A stretch of DNA of 36,542 nt from Flavipsychrobacter sp. (GTDB taxonomy: Bacteria > Bacteroidota > Bacteroidia > Chitinophagales > Chitinophagaceae). Positions within the stretch are counted from its first letter, which is position 1. Every line of letters begins with the position of its first letter. The stretch covers positions 1 to 36,542 of the forward strand of contig JAOQAP010000242.1 in NCBI GenBank assembly GCA_025963465.1. Reading direction: 5' to 3'. Both the position numbers and the translations under genes were made by a program. The notes under the pieces were generated by a model. That model made no database searches, was not told where the DNA came from, and worked only from the letters and a program-made list of their open reading frames with translations. This document shows positions 23,752 through 31,202 of this stretch, in pieces.

Positions 23752-25455
23752 TTACTGACCTGCGTGAGTATCTACGTTTTTTTGCGAGAGTATGAACGAA
23801 ACAATGTATGATATTATAACCACAACAAGCGCCCCAACAACATTTAGCCAGAGGAATGAAACAATATCTAACATATAGATAATCACCACACAACACTCGG
23901 CAATTACAGCAGCTGTAAATACTGCATTGCCATTTGACCGTTTCATATAAAATGCGACAAGGAATATACCGAGAATGGTGCCATAAAATAATGATCCTAG
24001 GACATTGACTGCCTCTATCAATGAGCCGAGACGGGCGGCGAACATGGCCACGCAAATACAGAATATACCCCAGCACAGGGTATGCAATCTGCCATAAGTG
24101 AGTTCCTTCTTTTGCGACATAGGTGGCTTGCCCATCATCTGCACATCCATTAGGGATGAGGCGGTAAGTGAGTTAAGGGCGGCAGATATAGAGCCCCACG
24201 ACGCAAGTATAATAACGGCAAACAGCAGACCAACAATACCCTTGGGCAATGCGGTCTTTACAAAGTAGAGGAAGATATAGTTAGTGTCGTTCTTGTCGGG
24301 ACTGTAATGCTGTGCTGATATATTGGCCGATACACTATCCCGCAGTGCTTGTATCTGCTGCTGTGTATGGCTGAACTGTTGCAATGCAGGCGATAATACA
24401 ACCTCATTATTATCCTTTCTCAGCCGTGTAATGGACAACGCCTGCTCTTCATACTGGCGATGCAGCTGCAGGTACCGGCTTTCTGCTATGGATGCGCTTT
24501 GCGGTTCACGCTCTTTCAGTGTATTATAGGCACTGCTGTTGAAATAGAGCGGCGCAGGCTGAAAGCTGTAAAAAGCAAAGACCAAAGCGCCTATCAATAG
24601 TATGAGGAACTGCATGGGTATCTTCACAAGCCCGTTGAGCAGGAGGCCGAGTTTGCTTTCCCGTTCATTCTTACCTGTAATATACCTGCCCACCTGGCTC
24701 TGATCTGTACCAAAATAAGACAAGGCAAGGAAGAAGCCGCCTATCAGTCCGCTCCATATGTTGTACTTATCCTTCCAGTTAAAGCCTGTTGTAATTACAT
24801 TAAGCTTGCCTGATTTACCGGCTATATACAATGCATCTCCCATGCCTACCCCTGCGGGCAATAAGTGAACAACAAGATAACCAGCAACACCCATGGACGC
24901 GAGGATAATAAGGAATTGCAGCTTTTGGGTATGCGCTACTGCCTTGGCACCACCGGTATAGGTATATATGAGCAGGAGGCCGCCCATAATAATGTTGGTG
25001 ATGTAGATATTCCACCCGAGAATGGAGGACAGTATGATCGCAGGTGCATATATACTGATACCCGTAGACAGCCCACGTGACAACAGGAAAAGCAATGAAG
25101 TAAACAGCCTTGTCTTACGGTCGAAACGACGCTCCAGGTACTCGTAGGCCGTGTAAACATTCAGTCTACGGAAAATGGGAATGAACGTGATGCAGATGAC
25201 CACCATAGCTATTGGCAAGCCAAAGTAGTACTGCACAAAGCGCATACCATCTGTATATGCCTGGCCGGGAGCCGAAAGAAAGGTAATGGCACTTGCCTGT
25301 GTAGCCATGATACCCAACAATACCACGTACCATGGCATCTGCTTATCTGCCAGCAGGTATGACTGCGCACCGCTATGTCCACGCCCCTTGTGCAGACCAT
25401 AAGCGATCATGGCGATAAGAGTAGCTAATAGTACGATCCAGTCGAGCGAGCTCAT
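23752..25455 (-). CDS. Sodium/solute symporter (SSS family)
   Basis: 567 residues with about 13 membrane helices. Family features: LDWIVLLATLIAMIAYG at the first helix, ADKQMPWYVVLLGIMATQASAITFLSAPG, YEYLERRF (about 120), LIYTYTGGAKAVAHT, and YFGTDQSQVGRYITGKNERESK (about 240-262), the SSS core signature. A soluble insert at about 299-395, rich in Gln, Ser and charged residues (QQFSHTQQQIQALRDSVS), interrupts the helices; it is longer than in E. coli PutP-type members. It should import an organic solute with Na+. The ATG at 25455 overlaps the stop of the 34-residue peptide gene (ATGA), and a PIG-L deacetylase lies at the head of the same run, so the substrate may be a sugar, amino sugar or acyl compound (inference). 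Confidence 0.92.
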   Translation of the reverse strand: MSSLDWIVLLATLIAMIAYGLHKGRGHSGAQSYLLADKQMPWYVVLLGIMATQASAITFLSAPGQAYTDGMRFVQYYFGLPIAMVVICITFIPIFRRLNVYTAYEYLERRFDRKTRLFTSLLFLLSRGLSTGISIYAPAIILSSILGWNIYITNIIMGGLLLIYTYTGGAKAVAHTQKLQFLIILASMGVAGYLVVHLLPAGVGMGDALYIAGKSGKLNVITTGFNWKDKYNIWSGLIGGFFLALSYFGTDQSQVGRYITGKNERESKLGLLLNGLVKIPMQFLILLIGALVFAFYSFQPAPLYFNSSAYNTLKEREPQSASIAESRYLQLHRQYEEQALSITRLRKDNNEVVLSPALQQFSHTQQQIQALRDSVSANISAQHYSPDKNDTNYIFLYFVKTALPKGIVGLLFAVIILASWGSISAALNSLTASSLMDVQMMGKPPMSQKKELTYGRLHTLCWGIFCICVAMFAARLGSLIEAVNVLGSLFYGTILGIFLVAFYMKRSNGNAVFTAAVIAECCVVIIYMLDIVSFLWLNVVGALVVVIISYIVSFILSQKNVDTHAGQ

Positions 25456-25556
25456 TTAAAATAGCAAGTGAACCAGTAATATACAGCTATCTGGAAAATG
25501 AGTACCAAAAGAACTGTTAAATACCAGAAACGGTAGGTGTGTTTATTAGTTTTCAT
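25452..25556 (-). CDS. 34-residue single-helix membrane peptide coupled to the symporter
   Basis: ATG at 25556-25554, TGA at 25454-25452. The product has a basic N-terminus (MKTNKHTYRFW), one membrane helix (YLTVLLVLIFQIAVYYWF) and ends TCYFK. Its stop overlaps the symporter start in the four bases ATGA, the usual sign of translational coupling. Several SSS transporters are known to have small partner proteins next to them; this one is shorter than those I know and cannot be matched to a family by eye. It is probably a helper subunit or a stabiliser of the symporter. It begins nine bases after the stop of the third lipoprotein gene, inside the operon. Confidence 0.7.
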   Translation of the reverse strand: MKTNKHTYRFWYLTVLLVLIFQIAVYYWFTCYFK

Positions 25557-25565
25557 GTAAGATAT

Positions 25566-26126
25566 TTAGTGTGGTTTAGGTGCATAAACGTCCGAAGTTT
25601 CATCGAATGTATGTGCAGAAGACCACATTACAGATCTATCGTAAATGCTATCTGTCAAATAATAGTAATAGAGGGTATCCTTATGATACGAAGCTCCGCT
25701 ATTACCTGCACTGGAATTATCATAAGTATATAAAAACCTATTGTTTAAAGAGTCTAACCGTTCGAAGTTAAAGTAGTCATATAACGGTATCGGAGCGGCA
25801 GGATTATACGTTATAGCTATATTTGAAATCCCTACGTATGGTTTTATATTTAAAGTCCCGCTTAAATATAAAGTATCTACGCTGTATACCATATTAAACA
25901 TAGAATCCAATGTGTCGATCTCACGTATAAAGCGCCCTGTCCATGGCCTAGTGACAAACAAGTTTTTTAAAGAATCGAATACCGTATGTGTCGTCTGAAT
26001 TGCAGGATCAATAATTATTGTTTGGGTCTGTATTTTCGTTACAATCTGTTTTTTGCAGCCAATGAGTTGCCCCGCGATGGCAATAATAAAAAACACAAAC
26101 AATAGATAGACGCTGCGGTATCTCAT
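25566..26126 (-). CDS. Putative lipoprotein, third of a related trio
   Basis: 186 residues. Lipoprotein signal with hydrophobic core and lipobox QLIGCKK (Cys24), so the mature protein is anchored to a membrane and in this phylum usually ends at the outer membrane. The mature part is beta-strand-like and rich in Tyr, Asp and Ser (DTLYLSGTLNIKPYVG, DTLYYYYLTDSIYDRS). It contains VTRPWTGRFIREIDTL, which lines up with RSWHGHNDTSF and RKWHMYHNSSAHY in the two neighbouring lipoproteins, suggesting common descent. No catalytic motif is visible. It lies between the second lipoprotein (30 bases) and the small peptide (nine bases) in one minus-strand run. Confidence 0.75.
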   Translation of the reverse strand: MRYRSVYLLFVFFIIAIAGQLIGCKKQIVTKIQTQTIIIDPAIQTTHTVFDSLKNLFVTRPWTGRFIREIDTLDSMFNMVYSVDTLYLSGTLNIKPYVGISNIAITYNPAAPIPLYDYFNFERLDSLNNRFLYTYDNSSAGNSGASYHKDTLYYYYLTDSIYDRSVMWSSAHTFDETSDVYAPKPH

Positions 26127-26156
26127 AACAAAAGAGTAATAGATTTATTAGATGTC

Positions 26157-26654
26157 CTAATTGTACGAAACGTATACAACTTCATCAATATAAATTGAAG
26201 CATATCGATTACTTGGATAGTAAACGCTGTGCAACTTTATAGTATCTAATGATATATTGTATACAAGGTACATCCTGCCAATATAATTTACATCCGGACT
26301 TTGTCCAAATAACACCGAAGTATCGGAAGCGTATGATGGTAAATAGGTTAAGGCCTTGCCATACACATAAATAGTAGTGTCGTTGAGAAATGTGATAGGA
26401 AAAGATGTATCATTGTGGCCATGCCATGAACGCATCCTATTCATCTTACTCAGATCATATTTCAGGTACGGGTCTGTACTGTTAGGGTTTAAGTGGTACT
26501 GATATACGGTGTCTATTATGTACCTCGTCTCTACACTACGCTTACAGCTATACTGCTGAAACAGCGCGACCGGTACCAGAAGCAGAAGCATGACAAATTT
26601 TACAGGGTTGGTTTTCACGTACGGTTTATTATATAATAAAAATACGAAAAACAT
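26157..26654 (-). CDS. Putative lipoprotein, second of a related trio
   Basis: 165 residues from the ATG at 26654. A GTG at 26618 (reading KTNPVKFVMLLLLV after it) would give a more usual 24-residue lipoprotein signal and may be the true start. The lipobox is FQQYSCKRS. The mature part has KMNRMRSWHGHNDTSFPITF followed by NDTTIYVYGKALTYL, a short all-beta pattern related to the flanking lipoproteins. Rich in Tyr, Asp and Thr, without a known enzyme motif. It lies 75 bases after the first lipoprotein and 30 bases before the third. Confidence 0.72.
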   Translation of the reverse strand: MFFVFLLYNKPYVKTNPVKFVMLLLLVPVALFQQYSCKRSVETRYIIDTVYQYHLNPNSTDPYLKYDLSKMNRMRSWHGHNDTSFPITFLNDTTIYVYGKALTYLPSYASDTSVLFGQSPDVNYIGRMYLVYNISLDTIKLHSVYYPSNRYASIYIDEVVYVSYN

Positions 26655-26729
26655 TTTGAATATCTATTTTCCAATACTCAGCATATGAGCAGCCAACAAA
26701 TGACTTTTAGCAGACAGGCTTAAATTACA

Positions 26730-27149
26730 TCAATAAGTTATAAAAGACTGATAATAATAATGGTAGGGGTCAGACTCCCGGTAGATATATGCCACACTGT
26801 CTATTTTCGTGAAATATACTATACTACCGCCAAGGGGATCATAATGATCGTGGTAATAGTGCTCATATGCGACCCCAAAATAATAGACATCTTTTTTGCT
26901 GTTCACTGAATCATATCGCAGGCCGTTCACAGATCTGTCTCCCGCAACAGACAATGCGAAAGAAGTATCAAAACGATAGGTAGTGTCAAAACTGGGGTGT
27001 CCCATATAGTGGGCCGATGAATTATGATACATATGCCATTTGCGTTGCTTTGAAAGATTAGAAAGATCTGGAGTAAATGACAACTTACTCTTCTTACAAG
27101 CTGAGAAGACAACAATAAAAATGATCAATAATGAGCAGGAGCATTTCAT
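26730..27149 (-). CDS. Putative lipoprotein, first of a related trio
   Basis: 139 residues. Lipoprotein signal MKCSCSLLIIFIVVFSACKKS, lipobox FSACKK (Cys18). The mature protein is short and rich in Tyr, His and Ser: NLSKQRKWHMYHNSSAHYMG, then DTTYRFDTSFALSVAG and DVYYFGVAYEHYYHDHYDP. The W-x(3-4)-H/G-N/D-x-S start of the domain is shared with the next two genes. Histidines (HMYHNSSAHY, YEHYYHDHYD) could bind a metal, but this is only composition. It begins 41 bases after the PIG-L stop, so it is probably read from the PIG-L promoter. Confidence 0.75.
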   Translation of the reverse strand: MKCSCSLLIIFIVVFSACKKSKLSFTPDLSNLSKQRKWHMYHNSSAHYMGHPSFDTTYRFDTSFALSVAGDRSVNGLRYDSVNSKKDVYYFGVAYEHYYHDHYDPLGGSIVYFTKIDSVAYIYRESDPYHYYYQSFITY

Positions 27150-27190
27150 AGGTTAGTATATTCATATCATCGCTCAACAATCATACCAAA

Positions 27191-29659
27191 TTATTTTCCA
27201 ATACTCAGCATGTTCATCAGCAACCGTATAGCACCCTTATTACCGGCTGGCAACTGGCGGGAGAATGATAATGACGTATAAATATAGTTGCCCTTTCCTA
27301 GCTTAGTGTAAAGCGTACCACCCTTTAATGGCTGTTCGCCTTCATCATGCATGGAGAACAACGGTGTGTACTTATCATCCCATTTAGATGCAAAATAAAG
27401 ACCGCGCTCCTGCACCCAACCGGCAAAGTCGTCATCTGTTATTTTGTTCGGGTAGTTGAGTATCCTGTTTGCCGGATCGAGGAAGGTGATCTTTGCGTCT
27501 TCTTCCGTCACGCGCTGGTCTGAGGCGAGGGTCAATGGATAAGGGCCGAGGTTAGTGGTGGCCATATCCTGGGTGGTATTATACTGCATTACGAGGGTTC
27601 CGCCATTGCGTGCATACTCTAATAGAACAGGCATCCAGTAAGCCATTCGTTTTTCCACATTTATAGCTCGTATGCCGGTAATAATGGCGTCATACTTCTT
27701 CAGCTTTGCTGCATTGGTAAGGTCGCTTTCTTTGAGCACATCAACTTCCAGCCCGGCCTGGCGGAGCATAGACGCAACCAGGTCGCCGGCACCTTCTATA
27801 TAGCCTATGCGCTTAGCGGTGCATTTCCAGTTGGCACGGAGCACTTTGGCATAAGCAGGATTGAAATATTGCAGTGTAGGCAGGTGATTGTACTGTATCA
27901 AGTGCTGCGACTGATTGTAGGTCTTTCCATTAGCAGCCAGCTCTACCGACAGATAATAGTCGCCACCCTGGGCTGCAGATGCCTGCGCTGCTATTTTTAC
28001 CGGGATGATCGTATCCCCTGACGCTGCGAGGTTGATGCCTTTCAAGCTGAACACTTCTGACTTTGTGCCTGATACGGCGAGTGTAGCATTTTTCAGTTCT
28101 TTGAACGCATGTACACGCACATTTGCCTGAACAGAACCATCTGGCTGGGTAATGAGCAATGTGCTATTGAATATCACAGTAGCATCAGGCACTATCCGTA
28201 GTTGTTCTACAATGTCGCCCTTTACAGGATCTAATTTCTTATAAGACAACGGTACCTTTACTGAGAAGGGCACACCATTTACAGACAGTTGTATGGTGGC
28301 ATTCAGGTTGTTTGGTGTTTCAGGAAGGCCTATTAATGTATCATTCGGTATCATGAACATTTCTGTACCTGGCTGATGGCCATTGGTCAGCCAGTATGGT
28401 TGCGTAAGCGGCGTGTTGGCTGCTATAGCTATTGTATGTTCAAAAGAACGAAGGGTATCATTAGATATGAGCAGGTTCATAGTTGTGTCGGCACCACCCC
28501 ACTGTATACCACTCAATACCACCGGAGTTTTTGACCTGGCGATAACACGAAGGGTGAATGGTAAGGTGACACCACCTACAGCTTGTGGCTGTTTTGTATA
28601 AAGCTCAGCAAGCAAGCCTGTACAGTCCAATATTGTTTGGTCTATTTCGCCCAGCTTTTCATTGCGCCAGTATTCGTCTTTTACTGTTTCTATTTTCTTA
28701 CGCACGGCAAGCAGTGCAGGTATACTTGCATCAGGATGTCTGAAATCGTAATCATCCTCTATCTTTTTCAGGTCTTCGCCGATAGACGGCATTCCTACCC
28801 TGCCCCAGGTAATGTCTATACCATCAAATAAGGATTGCGTCAGCGTATCTCCTTCTATAAGTTTAAAATATTCTATCTGTATGCCCGGCACTGATGGCGT
28901 ACCCGCACCCTGGCTTTTATGTATGCTGCGACTGAGGCCTGCAAGTTCACCTACCCCCATACCCATACCAGGTACGTACTGACCAACAGCCTGTTTGAAC
29001 TGATCTTCGGAAGTGGTATTCCGGTCGCCAAAGCGGTAGGTGTTCTGTAATAATCTTTTAGGCTGCCATGCAGTGTAGGTATGCAATTGCTCTGTATACT
29101 GCATTTTATCGCCTACCTTTTTATAGGCTTTTGCGGCTATGATAGCTGATGCGGCATGCTGACCGTGACCAGCCATAGTGTTTGGCGGGAAGCGGCAAAT
29201 AACCACATCGGGCCTGAACTTGCGCATGACCCAGACAGCATCATAGGTCAATTGATATTCCGGCCAGTGCTTAAAGGTTTCTTCATTTGTTTTAGAGAAG
29301 CCGAAATCTATAGCGCGGGAAAAATACTGCTCTGCACCATCCAGCTTACGGGCCTCCATAAGCTCATGGGTGCGGATAAGGCCCAGTGCTTCGCCCTGCT
29401 CACTGCCCAATATATTCTGACCACCATCGCCACGGGTAAGGGAGAGATAACCGGTACGTACATTTTTATCATTGACGAGCCATGCCAGCAAGCGGGTATT
29501 CTCATCATCGGGGTGAGCAGCCACATATAGTACATTAACCAAATGCCTGAGTTGTGCTATCTCGTGATATATCTTGGATGAAGTAGCCGGGCGCACCTGC
29601 TGTGCCTGTGTAACTGAGGCCGTGCTTATTAATAAAAGGGAGGAGAGTATCTTTCTCAT
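27191..29659 (-). CDS. Exported PIG-L family deacetylase with C-terminal extension
   Basis: 822 residues from the ATG at 29659 (the codon two further upstream is TTG). Signal peptide MRKILSSLLLISTASVTQAQ. The LmbE/PIG-L domain covers about 40-310, with the zinc and catalytic motif AAHPDDE (His49, Asp51, Asp52) and a second His cluster MAGHGQHAASA. Family members remove N-acetyl groups from GlcNAc-type compounds. The rest (about 310-822) is a long beta-rich extension, then an Rossmann-like part near the end (GYIEGAGDLVASMLRQAGLEVDVL, NGGTLVMQYNTT) that resembles the GATase1/DUF4159-like tail seen in large Bacteroidota PIG-L proteins. It is head of the run that ends in the symporter. Substrate unknown. 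Confidence 0.88.
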   Translation of the reverse strand: MRKILSSLLLISTASVTQAQQVRPATSSKIYHEIAQLRHLVNVLYVAAHPDDENTRLLAWLVNDKNVRTGYLSLTRGDGGQNILGSEQGEALGLIRTHELMEARKLDGAEQYFSRAIDFGFSKTNEETFKHWPEYQLTYDAVWVMRKFRPDVVICRFPPNTMAGHGQHAASAIIAAKAYKKVGDKMQYTEQLHTYTAWQPKRLLQNTYRFGDRNTTSEDQFKQAVGQYVPGMGMGVGELAGLSRSIHKSQGAGTPSVPGIQIEYFKLIEGDTLTQSLFDGIDITWGRVGMPSIGEDLKKIEDDYDFRHPDASIPALLAVRKKIETVKDEYWRNEKLGEIDQTILDCTGLLAELYTKQPQAVGGVTLPFTLRVIARSKTPVVLSGIQWGGADTTMNLLISNDTLRSFEHTIAIAANTPLTQPYWLTNGHQPGTEMFMIPNDTLIGLPETPNNLNATIQLSVNGVPFSVKVPLSYKKLDPVKGDIVEQLRIVPDATVIFNSTLLITQPDGSVQANVRVHAFKELKNATLAVSGTKSEVFSLKGINLAASGDTIIPVKIAAQASAAQGGDYYLSVELAANGKTYNQSQHLIQYNHLPTLQYFNPAYAKVLRANWKCTAKRIGYIEGAGDLVASMLRQAGLEVDVLKESDLTNAAKLKKYDAIITGIRAINVEKRMAYWMPVLLEYARNGGTLVMQYNTTQDMATTNLGPYPLTLASDQRVTEEDAKITFLDPANRILNYPNKITDDDFAGWVQERGLYFASKWDDKYTPLFSMHDEGEQPLKGGTLYTKLGKGNYIYTSLSFSRQLPAGNKGAIRLLMNMLSIGK

Positions 29660-29669
29660 GTGCAATAAA

Positions 29670-29738
29670 AAACGGCAATTAATTTACCGGAGTTCAAATG
29701 TAAGACTTACATAAAACTTTAGTAAAACTAATTGCCGT
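29670..29738 (-). terminator. Long-loop terminator after the DUF2911 gene
   Basis: ACGGCAATTA (29672-29681) and TAATTGCCGT (29729-29738) are perfect inverted repeats. On the minus strand the stem is followed by six T residues. The loop contains the perfect hairpin ATGTAAG/CTTACAT and the -7 box of the next gene. Confidence 0.55.
29695..29726 (-). promoter_or_regulatory. Promoter of the PIG-L operon, inside the terminator loop
   Basis: Minus strand: TTTA (29726-29723), 20 bases, then TACATTTG (29702-29695), an exact -7 box. Start of transcription would be about 29 bases before the PIG-L ATG. Confidence 0.5.
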
Positions 29739-29806
29739 GTTATTGAGTATAACAATACCTCAATAGATAATAGTATAGTATCGATTAAAACAGGTGGTAC
29801 CTGGTA

Positions 29807-30679
29807 TTAATCATTTACCTGCTTCCTTGGTTTTGATTTGCTGATGTCGTCTATCAGTTTCTGGTTATTTACCTGGTATTCCCTTTCGTTGGCAGTACCC
29901 TTAGCCAGTTCCATTGATTTCTTAGCAGCTGCTACTGCATCGTCATTGTGGCCCAGCTTCTTTTCTATACGGGCTTTCAGGTACCACATGTAGAATGCCT
30001 TAGGATCTTGCTCAATAGCTTTGTTCACATATTTGCTGGCAAGGTCATATTTCTTGTCAGATTCGAAATAGTAATTAGCAGCCTGGAAGTAAGGAAGTGT
30101 AGCAGGATGGCTTAATGTTTTTTCAATGTTCTCATCTATGCGGTCGCTATTATGAGATACAACAGGTATCACTATCTTGGTTCTTTCCCACGCCAGTTCC
30201 AGTTTGCAGGTAGTGAACGTGATATCTGTGATCTGTATAGTGAATGTCTGAAGGTTAGTTTCCATTACAGCCGGCCTGATCCTGAAACGAGCCACATCAA
30301 GGTCTTTTGCAAACCCTTCAGGGCCGATAGGACCTGTGCCTGTGCTCAATACTACTTCCCATTCTGTTTTGCCCGGTACGGTGTATAATGTATACTCACC
30401 TGCCTTTACTTTCTGTCCGCCTATTTCCAGGTCTTCACCTATTTTGATCCTTGTGTTTGCATTAGCACCTGTGCGCCATGCCTGACCGAAAGGGATCATT
30501 TCTCCGAATACTTTACGGCCACGCAAAGAAGGGCGGCTGTAAGAAACGTCTATTGTAGCTGTAGCGAAATCCTGTGAGAACTTTGCGTTCGGACTAAGTG
30601 CAGGAAGTTTCAATGAGCTTTGCGCATCAGCTACTATAGCAGCAGCAACAAATAATACGGAAAGAAAAAAATGCTTCAT
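29807..30679 (-). CDS. Secreted DUF2911 protein with C-terminal TPR
   Basis: 290 residues. Signal peptide MKHFFLSVLFVAAAIVADAQ. DUF2911 spans about 30-175, with the typical text VSYSRPSLRGRKVFGEMIPFGQAWRTGANANTRI and KAGEYTLYTVPGKTEWEVVL. A TPR part follows (about 190-280): AANYYFESDKKYDLASKYVNKAIEQDP and MWYLKARIEKKLGHNDDAVAAAKKSME. The domain has no assigned biochemical role; it is common in Bacteroidota periplasm or outer membrane. A terminator-like stem and a separate promoter lie before the next gene (PIG-L), so it is probably a single-gene transcript. Confidence 0.9.
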   Translation of the reverse strand: MKHFFLSVLFVAAAIVADAQSSLKLPALSPNAKFSQDFATATIDVSYSRPSLRGRKVFGEMIPFGQAWRTGANANTRIKIGEDLEIGGQKVKAGEYTLYTVPGKTEWEVVLSTGTGPIGPEGFAKDLDVARFRIRPAVMETNLQTFTIQITDITFTTCKLELAWERTKIVIPVVSHNSDRIDENIEKTLSHPATLPYFQAANYYFESDKKYDLASKYVNKAIEQDPKAFYMWYLKARIEKKLGHNDDAVAAAKKSMELAKGTANEREYQVNNQKLIDDISKSKPRKQVND

Positions 30680-30842
30680 GAGTTTGTTATGATTTTTGAA
30701 TCTGCAAAATACAAACTAAGTTGGTTATTATGGCAACATAAGCGTTTTAGAAATTCACAAGTGTGTATAATCATTGTGATAAACAGAAAAGAAGAATAGA
30801 AAAAAGTCAACGACAAGAACTAAAAATTAACTGCACTTTTTA

Positions 30843-30878
30843 CAAAAAAAAGTCCCGACACACCGTGGTATGTCGGGA
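30843..30878 (-). terminator. Intrinsic terminator with no known upstream gene
   Basis: TCCCGACA (30853-30860) pairs with TGTCGGGA (30871-30878), extended by ACC/GGT. On the minus strand it is followed by eight T residues. No minus-strand gene lies to its right, so it ends either a small RNA or a leader of the DUF2911 gene. Confidence 0.7.
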
Positions 30879-31123
30879 TAGGACTGTGCTTACTAACCCA
30901 TCGTTAGTATAGCAAATGTCACAAAAAAGATCGGCACTTTAAAATAAATATTTATCTTATTTAAATTAATCATTTTGTTTGAAGAGATACATATACAAGA
31001 TATCTACTGCTCATTAATAATTGACGAATATTTAAAATGCAACAATGATATTCATAGCCAAAAAGCAATAACATTAAATTATTATCATATAAATTAATCA
31101 TAACAAATCAATTAAAATAATCT

Positions 31124-31131
31124 TATATTTG
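31124..31131 (+). promoter_or_regulatory. -7 element of the giant repeat protein gene
   Basis: TATATTTG is an exact match to TAnnTTTG. A -33 TTTG at the right distance is not seen. The leader would be about 65 bases long. Confidence 0.4.
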
Positions 31132-31143
31132 GGGTGTACGCTG

Positions 31144-31201
31144 AGGACATGTATCATGGACAATATTGAACCTGATACATGCCCTTGGTTAAGCATGTCC
31201 T
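31144..31201 (+). promoter_or_regulatory. Leader RNA with two competing hairpins
   Basis: AGGACATG (31144-31151) can pair with CATGTCCT (31194-31201), which ends one base before the ATG. CATGTATCA (31148-31156) can instead pair with TGATACATG (31173-31181). The two left arms overlap by four bases, so the pairings exclude each other in part; the first would hide the translation start. Confidence 0.4.
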
Positions 31202-31202
31202 T

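Larger units (their letters stand above)
30680..31202. other. 523-base AT-rich divergent intergenic region
   Basis: No reading frame of useful length. It holds the minus-strand terminator (30843-30878), a short hairpin ACTAAC/GTTAGT (30892-30908), a long AT-rich part (about 30940-31120), an exact -7 box (31124-31131) and the structured leader of the giant gene (31144-31201). Confidence 0.6.
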
